A DNA stretch of 64,000 bases. Source: Chryseobacterium caseinilyticum (GTDB lineage Bacteria; Bacteroidota; Bacteroidia; Flavobacteriales; Weeksellaceae). Numbering within the stretch: position 1 is the first letter of the stretch; each line of letters starts with the position of its first letter. A model generated the notes under the pieces. That model had not been told where the DNA came from. It searched no databases and saw only the letters and a program-made list of their open reading frames with translations. The stretch lies in NCBI RefSeq assembly GCF_014837145.1, contig NZ_JACYFS010000008.1, positions 1 to 64,000 on the forward strand, given 5' to 3'. Position numbers and translations under genes: made by a program. Positions 8,653-16,286 of this stretch are shown one piece after another.

Positions 8653-9108
8653 ATGAATAAATATTTGAAAGGCTGTCTGATTATTCTTGGAATTTTACTG
8701 TTGATCGTTTCTATTATTGCAGGATTTTTTTATTATCAGATTTCTACCAGCAGAGAACGGAGTGTGGCTGACAATAGAGAATGTTCAGATAGTAAATATA
8801 TCTTTGATCAACCCACTATAGAAATTTCTGACAGTGTTATGACTAAAAGTGTGCGAAATATAAAACTGTATTTGATTCAAAATTAAAAGAAAGTTGATTC
8901 AATGGAAATCGCAAACAATTCTGAAGATAGAATCCAGTTTAATTTTCCATTTGAAAAAGTGCCATTGTCAAGCAACATCCGTATTAAAACCGAAAATCAT
9001 GAATTTTTGCTTCTAAACATGAAGTATTATAACAACGAAAAATGGGGAATGTTTGGATATTTAGGAAAAGACTGTCAATTTTTATATGAATATAAAATAT
9101 TAAAATAA
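8653..9108 (+). pseudogene. Small membrane-anchored protein interrupted by an in-frame TAA
   Basis: The first part (8653-8886, 77 residues) has one N-terminal membrane segment (CLIILGILLLIVSIIAGFFY) and ends at TAA 8884-8886. The same frame then continues without another stop through KKVDSM to 9108, giving a second piece (ATG 8902, 68 residues). Joined, the text NIKLYLIQN-stop-KKVDSMEIANNSEDR reads as one continuous domain, so I read it as a single gene of about 151 codons with a nonsense mutation. Two separate small genes or stop-codon readthrough are the alternatives. I do not recognise the family. Confidence 0.55.
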
Positions 9109-9164
9109 ATACAACCTCACAAAACCGCTGGCTTTTTCCTATCTTTATTTAAAACTAAACCAAT

Positions 9165-9920
9165 ATGAAAACCATCGAAGAAGTCCTGAAAAAATTAGAC
9201 GAAATCATCATCTGGAGCAAAGAAAATAAAAGCACAATCGGATATTTTGCCTGTACCTACAGAATTATGACCGCACAGGTTTTAAAAGGAATTCAGCAGA
9301 AAAAGTTTGAAGACAACCCAAGAATGACTTTGCTCGACATCGCTTTTGCAACAAGATATCTAGATGCCTGGGAAAACTATTCTAAAGGAAAAAAATGCAC
9401 CAACGCATGGTTTTTAGCTTTTGAAGCCACCAAAAACAAAGACCTTTTAATTCTTCAACACATATTTTTAGGCATGAATGCGCATATCAATCTAGATTTG
9501 GGAATCTCCGCCGCGTCGATAATGCCTTACAGAAAAATCAATCCGCTGAAAACCGATTTTGAAAGGATCAATTCTGTGATTGCTTCAATTAATCAAAACG
9601 TACAAGATTCTCTAAATAAAATTTGTTATCCCGTGAATTTAATCGACAAATTATCCAACGGAAAAGATAATGCAGTTTTAGATTTTGCAATTTCAAAAGC
9701 TAGAGATACATCATGGGCTACGGCTGTAATTTCTTCCAACACACCCAACTTTTTAAAAGAAAACGTCGTCGGAATTGTAGATTATGCAGCTGCAAAAGTC
9801 GCTTCACAAATTCTTTATCCTAAATTACTTTCTTCCAATTTGGCAAAAGAGCTTAAGAAATGCGAAAGCAGTGATGTGGTGAAAAATATTGAGATATTAG
9901 AGAAAACAAAAACCATATGA
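9165..9920 (+). CDS. DUF5995 family protein
   Basis: This 251-residue cytoplasmic-looking protein has no signal peptide or membrane span. The N-terminal pattern (VLKKLDEIIIW, IGYFACTYRIMTAQV, NPRMTLLDIAFATRYLDA) and the central HIFLGMNAHINLDLGISAA resemble the DUF5995 family, an all-helical family without assigned chemistry. The conserved H-I-N-D type residues in the NAHINLDL segment would suit a metal or active site, but this is inference. Its TGA overlaps the ATG of the next gene (ATGA), so the two are translationally coupled. Confidence 0.65.
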   Translation: MKTIEEVLKKLDEIIIWSKENKSTIGYFACTYRIMTAQVLKGIQQKKFEDNPRMTLLDIAFATRYLDAWENYSKGKKCTNAWFLAFEATKNKDLLILQHIFLGMNAHINLDLGISAASIMPYRKINPLKTDFERINSVIASINQNVQDSLNKICYPVNLIDKLSNGKDNAVLDFAISKARDTSWATAVISSNTPNFLKENVVGIVDYAAAKVASQILYPKLLSSNLAKELKKCESSDVVKNIEILEKTKTI

Positions 9921-10381
9921 TCATGAGAAATTACAAGTTAAACGAAGAGTTATACAAAGCTGATGTAGAAATTTTAGATAGATACCAAGCATTTTCTAAA
10001 GAACTAACAAGAATATCTTTAATCTGCATCGGAATAATGGGATTTTTATTAAAGAAGATTATCTTTGATCCACCTACTAACAATATATGCTTAGTTGACA
10101 ACTTTCACAAATTAAGCAGTATGTTGTATGGCAGTTTATTTTATTTAATAATATCAACAGCTTGCTCAATATTTCATTTATATTTTTCTTCAGATTCATT
10201 AACACACATCATAAGCATTTGTAGATTTACAGAAAATAAAAAATACGACAAGGCAGAAAAAGAGAAATCATTAAGAGACTTTGACTTCAAATTTTGTTCC
10301 TTCTTGTTATTGACATCTTGTAGCACCTTAATATTTGGGGTGCTTTTGGGAGCGTTCTTCTATTTTTATTTTATTCCTTAA
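9917..10381 (+). CDS. Small membrane protein, unknown
   Basis: This 154-residue protein has a charged N-terminus of about 30 residues and three hydrophobic segments (about 33-46, 68-90 and 130-152). A charged loop between the second and third (ENKKYDKAEKEKSLRDFD) probably lies in the cytoplasm. It starts inside the last codon of the DUF5995 gene, with a second possible ATG two codons later. No family was recognised. The coupling suggests it works with, or anchors, the DUF5995 protein, but only position supports this. Confidence 0.6.
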   Translation: MIMRNYKLNEELYKADVEILDRYQAFSKELTRISLICIGIMGFLLKKIIFDPPTNNICLVDNFHKLSSMLYGSLFYLIISTACSIFHLYFSSDSLTHIISICRFTENKKYDKAEKEKSLRDFDFKFCSFLLLTSCSTLIFGVLLGAFFYFYFIP

Positions 10382-10466
10382 TTTTTAAATCTAACTGATT
10401 TAAAACCTGTCAATTTGTAACATATAAATTTTTCTTCATCAGCTCATAGTTTTGTAATTTTGAAAA

Positions 10467-11843
10467 ATGGAAATCACTTACCTGATCATCGGCTGTTTTA
10501 TTGGAGGAATTTTAAGCTCAATAATCATTTATTTTTATCTGAAATCTTCGATGGTTTCACGAAATTCTTTTGATGAACTCAATCATTTAAATATTAAATC
10601 TAATGCAGATTTAGAAAATTTGAATCTTAAAATTCATGATTTAGAACAAATTATTCAAATTGAAAAAGAAAATAATCTTCAACAGGCTGACCTTTTGAAT
10701 GATTTAAAAAACGAATTTGCAAAAACTTCTGCCGAAAATACTTTTCTGAAAACTCAAAAAGAAGAAACAAAAAAAATTCAGGAAGAAGGAAAACTTCAGT
10801 TTGAAAATTTGGCTAATAAAATTTTAGAGGAGAAAACAGAAAAGTTTACTGCTTTAAATCAAAATAATCTTAAAAATATTCTTGAACCTTTTCAGGAAAA
10901 AATTAATGACTTAAAAAATAAGGTCAACGAAGCGTACGAAAAGGAAAATAAGGAACGTTTTTCACTTGGAGAGCGGGTAAAAGAACTCGCGTTACTCAAC
11001 CAGCAGATTTCTGAAGACGCCAAAAGACTGACAAAAGCATTAAAGGGCGAAAGCAAAACTCAGGGAAACTGGGGAGAAATGATTCTGGAAAGTATTCTGG
11101 AAAAATCCGGATTGGTAAAAGGTAGAGAATATTTTCTGGAACATGAGCTTAGAGACGAAGATAACAAAGCCCTATTTTCAGAATTTTCGGGTAAAAAAAT
11201 GCGTCCGGATGCCGTTGTAAAATATCCGGATGAAAGAAATGTAATCATAGATTCTAAAGTTTCTCTGACCGCTTTCACAGAATTGGTTGATGAAACAGAT
11301 CCTGAAATTTATCAGATTAAAATCAATCAGCATTTATCTTCCATAAAGAATCACATCAATCAACTCAGTCAAAAAGCATACGACGATTACGGAAAATCTT
11401 TAGATTTTGTCATGATGTTTATCCCGAGCGAGCCGGCTTACATCGCAGCCATGCAAGCCGACCAAAACCTGTGGAATTTTGCCTACGACAGACGGATTTT
11501 ACTTTTAAATCCAAGCAATCTAATTACTTCTTTAAAACTAATTTCTGATCTTTGGAAACGGGAATACCAAAACCGAAATTCTTTGGAAATTGCGGAACGT
11601 GGCGCAAAACTATATGATAAATTTGCCGGTTTCGTAGAAAATTTAGAAAAAGTTGGGAAGAATCTGGATCAGGCTAAAAATGTTTACAATGATGCATTCA
11701 AACAGCTTTCAACAGGTAATGATAATCTGATTTCTCAAACTCAGAAATTGAAATCTTTGGGAATCAAAAACAAAAAAGAACTTCCACAAAGTTTGATAGA
11801 CAGCTCCGATAACGATGAATTTAAACAGCTTTCCATTGAATGA
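10467..11843 (+). CDS. rmuC: DNA recombination protein RmuC
   Basis: RmuC is a membrane-tethered protein with a restriction-endonuclease-like fold that limits inversions at short inverted repeats in E. coli. The 458 residues show an N-terminal membrane segment (about 3-24), a long coiled coil (about 40-190), and the RmuC core with NWGEMILESILEKSGL, RPDAVVKYPDERNVIIDSK and FVMMFIPSEPAY. The D-and-K pair around VIIDSKVSL fits the nuclease-like core. Two overlapping TAnnTTTG boxes lie at 10447-10462 just before the ATG, though no -33 element fits. Confidence 0.93.
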   Translation: MEITYLIIGCFIGGILSSIIIYFYLKSSMVSRNSFDELNHLNIKSNADLENLNLKIHDLEQIIQIEKENNLQQADLLNDLKNEFAKTSAENTFLKTQKEETKKIQEEGKLQFENLANKILEEKTEKFTALNQNNLKNILEPFQEKINDLKNKVNEAYEKENKERFSLGERVKELALLNQQISEDAKRLTKALKGESKTQGNWGEMILESILEKSGLVKGREYFLEHELRDEDNKALFSEFSGKKMRPDAVVKYPDERNVIIDSKVSLTAFTELVDETDPEIYQIKINQHLSSIKNHINQLSQKAYDDYGKSLDFVMMFIPSEPAYIAAMQADQNLWNFAYDRRILLLNPSNLITSLKLISDLWKREYQNRNSLEIAERGAKLYDKFAGFVENLEKVGKNLDQAKNVYNDAFKQLSTGNDNLISQTQKLKSLGIKNKKELPQSLIDSSDNDEFKQLSIE

Positions 11844-11864
11844 TATAAATAAAAACTCGTAAAA

Positions 11865-12602
11865 CTATTTTTTCCGCTTTTGATATTGATCTAAAAAGGA
11901 CAACAGGTTATCCAAAGTACATGGCGAAAAATACTTTTTCTTTGTATCCGGATCTTCTGTACCACCAGAGACAATCCCAACTAATTTCCCATATTCGTCA
12001 ACTACAGGAGCACCACTTAAGCCGCCGAATTTTTCCGGAACAACAACATCCTTAAGCAACATTCTGTTATTGATGGTTTTGTAATACTCAAATTCATAAA
12101 CTCTTTGTGGGCCATCTTCCATTGTTCTGGTCCAACCAACAACATACAATTTCTCGCCGACAAGAAGCGGCTTATCCCTTATTTCTAATACTTCGACATC
12201 TGAATTATTTTGTTTAACTGAGAAAACAAGCCAATCGTTACTGTATGACGATTTGTCATTCAAATTTTCAGATTCATTTTTATTTAAAAGAGAATTCGTT
12301 GTAACGGTTTTATCTTTCTTATCCAATACATAAAATGACCAACTTTTGATGTGATTTTCAAATGCTAAAGTTTTCATTTCTTTTGGTTTTATTATCTGCA
12401 ATAAATGCTTGGCCGTAACAGCAAAGGTTTCATTATTATATTGCATCAAAAATCCACACGCAAACCGTGGCTGATTTAATTTATCATCATTAAAATCAAT
12501 TTTATTTACCAATGAAATCTCCTTAAATACCTTTTTTGAAGTTGCATTTTGACAACTGTACAATGAGAAAATAACGATTGCCAAAATATTAATGATTTTC
12601 AT
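11865..12602 (-). CDS. Lipoprotein, trypsin-like serine protease
   Basis: I start at ATG 12602 (245 residues) because this gives a clean lipoprotein signal, MKIINILAIVIFSLYSC, with the lipobox Cys at 17; an upstream ATG at 12629 adds nine residues. A chymotrypsin-like triad can be read as His66 (AVTAKHLL), Asp123 (YSNDWLVFSV) and Ser196 (GGLSGAPVV). It would therefore be a periplasmic or outer-membrane-anchored protease without a PDZ domain. It is convergent with rmuC and has no operon partner. The triad assignment is by motif only, and catalytic activity is unproven. Confidence 0.7.
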   Translation of the reverse strand: MKIINILAIVIFSLYSCQNATSKKVFKEISLVNKIDFNDDKLNQPRFACGFLMQYNNETFAVTAKHLLQIIKPKEMKTLAFENHIKSWSFYVLDKKDKTVTTNSLLNKNESENLNDKSSYSNDWLVFSVKQNNSDVEVLEIRDKPLLVGEKLYVVGWTRTMEDGPQRVYEFEYYKTINNRMLLKDVVVPEKFGGLSGAPVVDEYGKLVGIVSGGTEDPDTKKKYFSPCTLDNLLSFLDQYQKRKK

Positions 12603-12729
12603 ACCACAAGTTTTAGCTAATTTAAACAATTTACGTTATACTGCTTATGAATTTTCCGTCCGTATTAAAACTCAACCTAAAACAAATACTAATTTACTGA
12701 TGATGACAGGCGAGTAACTTTTAAAATCT

Positions 12730-12737
12730 TATTTTTG
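12730..12737 (+). promoter_or_regulatory. -7 box before the TrmH-family gene
   Basis: TATTTTTG matches TAnnTTTG and sits 29 bases before the ATG at 12767. No good -33 TTG is seen. Confidence 0.4.
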
Positions 12738-12766
12738 CATCAATTATCATTCATAACTGAGCAATC

Positions 12767-13534
12767 ATGATTATCGAGAGTTTTCAAAACGAGAAAATTA
12801 AACACATTACCAAACTTTTAACGGACAACAGATTCAGAAAAAAGGCTGATGTTTTTGTCGTGGAAGGTCAACAGGAAAACGAAAGAGCTTTGAAATACAA
12901 TTTTGAGCCAGTGGAATTTTATATTTGTGAAAACATTTTTAAAGGGAATCTTCCGAATGAAAAAACACATTTGGTCAATGATAAGGTTTATGAAAAAATT
13001 GCTTACCGCGGAACTTCCGAAGGAATAATTGGAGTTTATAAAACCAAAGAATCAGATTTAAATGATTTTAAACCTAAAGAAGATTCGACTGTAATTATTG
13101 TAGAGGGTGTGGAAAAACCGGGAAATTTGGGAGCAATTCTAAGAAGTTGCGAAGCTTTCGGTATTGATGCTTTGATTGTCGCCGACGGAAAAACAGATTT
13201 TTACAATCCAAATGTCATCCGTTCAAGCGTTGGCTGTCTTTTCGGAATGGAAATCTTTCAGGCAGAAAATAATGATGTTTATAAATTTCTCCAGGAAAAC
13301 GATTTCAGCATTTATACCACGATTATGGATGAATCATCTGATGACTTGTATAAAAAAGATTTCACCAAGCGCTCAGCGGTCCTGTTTGGCACAGAGCATT
13401 CCGGTTTAAGTGAGTTCTGGAATGGGAAAGGTCAAAATACTTTAATTCCGATGAGTGGAAGCATTGATTCTTTAAATTTGAGTAACGCCGTGGCGATTAC
13501 ATGCTACGAAACATTAAAACAAAAGAAGTCATAA
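12767..13534 (+). CDS. TrmH/SpoU-family RNA 2'-O-methyltransferase
   Basis: The enzyme transfers a methyl group from SAM to a ribose 2'-OH in rRNA or tRNA. The 255 residues show the N-terminal substrate-binding part and a SPOUT knot with motif 1 EKPGNLGAILRSCEAFG, motif 2 LFGTEHSGLS and motif 3 IPMSGSIDSLNLSNAVAI. The substrate cannot be told from sequence; RlmB-like and TsnR-like members share these motifs. It is monocistronic, ending at a bidirectional terminator. Confidence 0.88.
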   Translation: MIIESFQNEKIKHITKLLTDNRFRKKADVFVVEGQQENERALKYNFEPVEFYICENIFKGNLPNEKTHLVNDKVYEKIAYRGTSEGIIGVYKTKESDLNDFKPKEDSTVIIVEGVEKPGNLGAILRSCEAFGIDALIVADGKTDFYNPNVIRSSVGCLFGMEIFQAENNDVYKFLQENDFSIYTTIMDESSDDLYKKDFTKRSAVLFGTEHSGLSEFWNGKGQNTLIPMSGSIDSLNLSNAVAITCYETLKQKKS

Positions 13535-13556
13535 TATAAATCTTAATAATGAGCAC

Positions 13557-13592
13557 AAAAAAACCGTCTCGCTGAGCGAAACGGTTCTTTTA
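13557..13592. terminator. Bidirectional terminator
   Basis: The stem aaccgt-c-tcgc / gcga-a-acggtt (loop tga) is flanked by A-rich and T-rich runs. It lies between the convergent genes ending at 13534 (+) and 13611 (-), so it can serve both. Confidence 0.8.
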
Positions 13593-13610
13593 TTTTCAGT
13601 TCGTAACTGA

Positions 13611-13841
13611 TTAGTGAGCAGCTGGAGCAGCAACTTTAGCTGTAGAATCAACAGCAGCTTTAGCTGAATCAGCAGTAGCTTTAACTGAATCTTTACCTGC
13701 AGAAGCAGCAGAATCGATAGCTTCAACAGCTGAATCTTTGTTAGCTTCGATTGAATCTTTGTTAGTTTCAGTAGCATCTCCTTTTTTACAAGCAACTAAT
13801 GAAATAGCAGCGATAGCAGCTACGAATAATGACTTTTTCAT
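13611..13841 (-). CDS. Small Ala/Lys/Asp-repeat lipoprotein
   Basis: This 76-residue protein has a lipoprotein signal, MKKSLFVAAIAAISLVAC, with Cys18. The mature part is a low-complexity chain of Asp-Ser and Ala/Lys units (EANKDSAVEAIDSAASAGKD and similar), apparently a helical or extended spacer with a period of about 11. Such small abundant lipoproteins are common in this group. Its function is unknown and a structural envelope role is a guess. The leader of about 70 bases contains a TACCTTTG box at 13911-13918. Confidence 0.75.
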   Translation of the reverse strand: MKKSLFVAAIAAISLVACKKGDATETNKDSIEANKDSAVEAIDSAASAGKDSVKATADSAKAAVDSTAKVAAPAAH

Positions 13842-13910
13842 AATAAATTAAATTTAATTTGTTAATATTGTTTTTTAAAATCTCTTTTCTGTTCCGTTAT
13901 TTGAACAAGA

Positions 13911-13918
13911 CAAAGGTA
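13911..13918 (-). promoter_or_regulatory. -7 box upstream of small lipoprotein gene
   Basis: TACCTTTG (minus strand) matches TAnnTTTG, 70 bases before the ATG. A TTG is found only about 29 bases further up, longer than usual spacing. Confidence 0.4.
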
Positions 13919-14023
13919 TAGCAGATGAAAAATTTGTTTATGAAAAACAATTGTAATAACTTTGTAAAACAATTTTACAATTAAACTTAATTGAAAATCA
14001 ATACTTTAAATATATTTTAAAAA

Positions 14024-15193
14024 TTGACTGATCTGGATTTATTACACTTTGAGCAACTGAAAAAATCGGTTCAGGCTCAGTATTTAACCGAATATACCCC
14101 TTCATTTGATGAAATATCAAAATGGAAAGGTATTGATATCATCTACTTTCAGGAAGATCTGCGAAAAAAGGCGAAGGGAAACATCAGTGAAAAATCTTTT
14201 TACACTTATTTTAAATCTTCTCCAGTCACCAAACTTCCGAGAATCGACATGCTTAATTTGTTGAGTATTTATGCGGGTTTCGACTCATGGTACGATTTCA
14301 AAAAACAGAATCTTTTTGTCGGAGAATTACTGAAGGATGAGGAAGATTTAAGCGAAAGTGACCTGAAGGAATTAGAAAAAACGGTGTCGGCTTCAGTCAA
14401 CCTCGAGGAAAATCAGGAAAATACTGTTTCTACGGTGAAAACCGAGCCTGTTTTGAGTGATTTACAAAAATCGGATATTGATAATCAATCAGTTGAAGAA
14501 ATTCCGCAAAATAATGAGGTAACAGAAAATAAACGTTTTACACCAGCAAAAAAAAGCTACCAAAGAACTGCATGGATTGCAGCAAGCTCCGTTTTCGTGA
14601 TACTACTGGGACTTTTAGGATTTAAAGATGAAATTTTTCAGAAAACTTATACGTATCATTTTACTGACGCCGACCGAAATCAGGGCGTACAGAGTGATAT
14701 TGAAATAAAAGTTATCAAGGAAAATGAATCTCCTATTCTCTACAGAATAAAGCCAGGTGAAAAATTCGTGTATGCATCGAAGGATAAAGCAATAAAAATG
14801 CAGATCAGCTCGGCAGTGTATGAGAACCTGGAAGTCAACAGAAACCTTGAAAACGCCCCAAAGGAAGAAACCATTGAGCTGAAACCAGACGACTATAAAA
14901 TGGCACTCTACTATTTCTCCATCAAAGACATTAAAGGTGAAAATTCTGAGCAACTGATACAGCAGAAAAGAAAACAGCTCGAAAACCTGATCAGCAATGC
15001 CGCTGTGATTACTCAGGTGTATGACAGCGACATCTACGGTCTGGAAGCTCTTGACAAAGAAGATTACATCACCCTCGTAACCACACCGACAACATCCCTT
15101 AAAAACCTTAATGTTATCGAAATGAAAAAGGATAACAAAGGAAAAATTGTATCTATAAAATTTAAAATCTCAAACAATGAAAATAATCCCTAA
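14024..15193 (+). CDS. Membrane-anchored protein with cytoplasmic N-terminal domain (TTG start)
   Basis: The frame is closed upstream by TAA at 14018-14020 and the next in-frame ATG is about 75 codons in. The TTG at 14024 is therefore the likely start (389 residues). Residues 1-100 form a soluble domain (LLHFEQLKKSVQAQYL, ISEKSFYTYF, LPRIDMLNLLSIYAGFDSWY) that looks helical and could bind DNA or protein. An acidic linker follows, then one membrane span at about 183-200 and a periplasmic domain of about 190 residues. The topology suits a one-component sensor or anti-sigma-like protein, but no named family was recognised. It overlaps the next gene by 17 bases. Confidence 0.7.
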   Translation: MTDLDLLHFEQLKKSVQAQYLTEYTPSFDEISKWKGIDIIYFQEDLRKKAKGNISEKSFYTYFKSSPVTKLPRIDMLNLLSIYAGFDSWYDFKKQNLFVGELLKDEEDLSESDLKELEKTVSASVNLEENQENTVSTVKTEPVLSDLQKSDIDNQSVEEIPQNNEVTENKRFTPAKKSYQRTAWIAASSVFVILLGLLGFKDEIFQKTYTYHFTDADRNQGVQSDIEIKVIKENESPILYRIKPGEKFVYASKDKAIKMQISSAVYENLEVNRNLENAPKEETIELKPDDYKMALYYFSIKDIKGENSEQLIQQKRKQLENLISNAAVITQVYDSDIYGLEALDKEDYITLVTTPTTSLKNLNVIEMKKDNKGKIVSIKFKISNNENNP

Positions 15194-15758
15194 CTTTTTG
15201 TTTTTGACGATACTTCTTGGCATCACAGCGATTGCCTGCAAGAAAAAAGATGAAACCCCTACCGTAAGCGACCTTGAGAAGCTTAGAAACACTGAGAATA
15301 TTTCTGTGAAGATGGACAGCGCACAGGCAATCAATGCCATCACCATGCAGAAAGTACAGGACGTTCTGGATCTTTCGACTCTATATCTTTCCGGAAATAA
15401 AAAAACAGAGATCGACAAAGCCATCTACGCCAAAATCGAAAAGTACTTTGAAAAATCAGATTCTACAACGTTTCAGGGAATGTTTAAAGAGCTTGAAAGT
15501 CTGCAGGTGAAGAAAATAAAAGTGAGCAACATCAATGTTTTCAAACAAATCAAGGATCAGGACACCCTGGATTTTGCTAAATTTAATGTGGAATATCTCG
15601 ATTCTAAAAACAAATCTATCGGGATTTTTGAGAGAAACGCTCAATACACTTTGGTTTCAAAACCGGAACAGAAGAATAAAGAATTTAAGTTTTACTTTCT
15701 CAATTTTTACTCAAAACCTCCCTTAAAAGACAGCACATCGGTTGGTGTAACCAAATAA
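15177..15758 (+). CDS. Lipoprotein, unknown, coupled to the upstream membrane protein
   Basis: This 193-residue protein has a lipoprotein signal, MKIIPNFLFLTILLGITAIAC, and mature sequence starting CKKKDETPT. The rest is soluble, with alternating charged and hydrophobic residues and no recognised domain. Its start lies 17 bases inside the preceding gene, in another frame, which points to translational coupling and a shared envelope task. Its 3' end overlaps the convergent 5-formyl-THF cyclo-ligase gene by 52 bases. Confidence 0.7.
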   Translation: MKIIPNFLFLTILLGITAIACKKKDETPTVSDLEKLRNTENISVKMDSAQAINAITMQKVQDVLDLSTLYLSGNKKTEIDKAIYAKIEKYFEKSDSTTFQGMFKELESLQVKKIKVSNINVFKQIKDQDTLDFAKFNVEYLDSKNKSIGIFERNAQYTLVSKPEQKNKEFKFYFLNFYSKPPLKDSTSVGVTK

Positions 15759-16282
15759 TCTAAAGGAATATCGTCTTTCCAGACATCATCAATACATTCA
15801 TCGGGGTTAAAATAATTAACTCCGATTTTTTTTGAATCTTCAGATATACTTTCAAAAAAACTGTCATAGAAACCTTTGCCGTAACCTACTCTGTTTCCTT
15901 TTACATCGCAGTAAAGCAAGGGTGTGATAACAAAATCAAAATCTGAAATTCCTGAATCTTCAATAGAAACAGGTTCGGAAATTCCCCAATTGTTGATTTC
16001 AAATTGAGTTTCGCTAAAAATCTCAACTGAAATCAACTTCATATCCACAATTTTAGGTACAAAAACTCTGATATTTCGGGTTAAAAAATAATCAATAAAA
16101 ATATGAGTATTGATTTCATTAAACTTTTCAATCGGAATGAAAATGTGAATTTTCTGTCCGGATTCAGGTTTAAAATAATCGACAAAATTTGTAAATATCT
16201 TTTCAGAAAACACGAAAGCCTCATCATTTGACAAGGCTTTTCTTTTGTTTAAATACTTCTTTCTAAGTTCAGCTTTCAGCAT
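15707..16282 (-). CDS. 5-formyltetrahydrofolate cyclo-ligase
   Basis: The enzyme uses ATP to turn 5-formyl-THF into 5,10-methenyl-THF, returning a stored folate to the one-carbon pool. The 191 residues have the basic N-terminus MLKAELRKKYLNKRKAL, the substrate region FIPIEKFNEINT and the ATP/Mg signature NRVGYGKGFYDSFF. Its start is 4 bases after the trhO stop, so it is cotranscribed with trhO. The end overlaps a convergent lipoprotein gene, which may cause some antisense interference. Confidence 0.92.
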   Translation of the reverse strand: MLKAELRKKYLNKRKALSNDEAFVFSEKIFTNFVDYFKPESGQKIHIFIPIEKFNEINTHIFIDYFLTRNIRVFVPKIVDMKLISVEIFSETQFEINNWGISEPVSIEDSGISDFDFVITPLLYCDVKGNRVGYGKGFYDSFFESISEDSKKIGVNYFNPDECIDDVWKDDIPLDYLVTPTDVLSFKGGFE

Positions 16283-16286
16283 CAGT

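Noticed and set aside
13529-13795. 88-codon minus-strand ORF rich in Leu and Lys
   Set aside because: It is a frame shadow of the repeat-rich lipoprotein gene at 13611-13841 and lacks its signal peptide.
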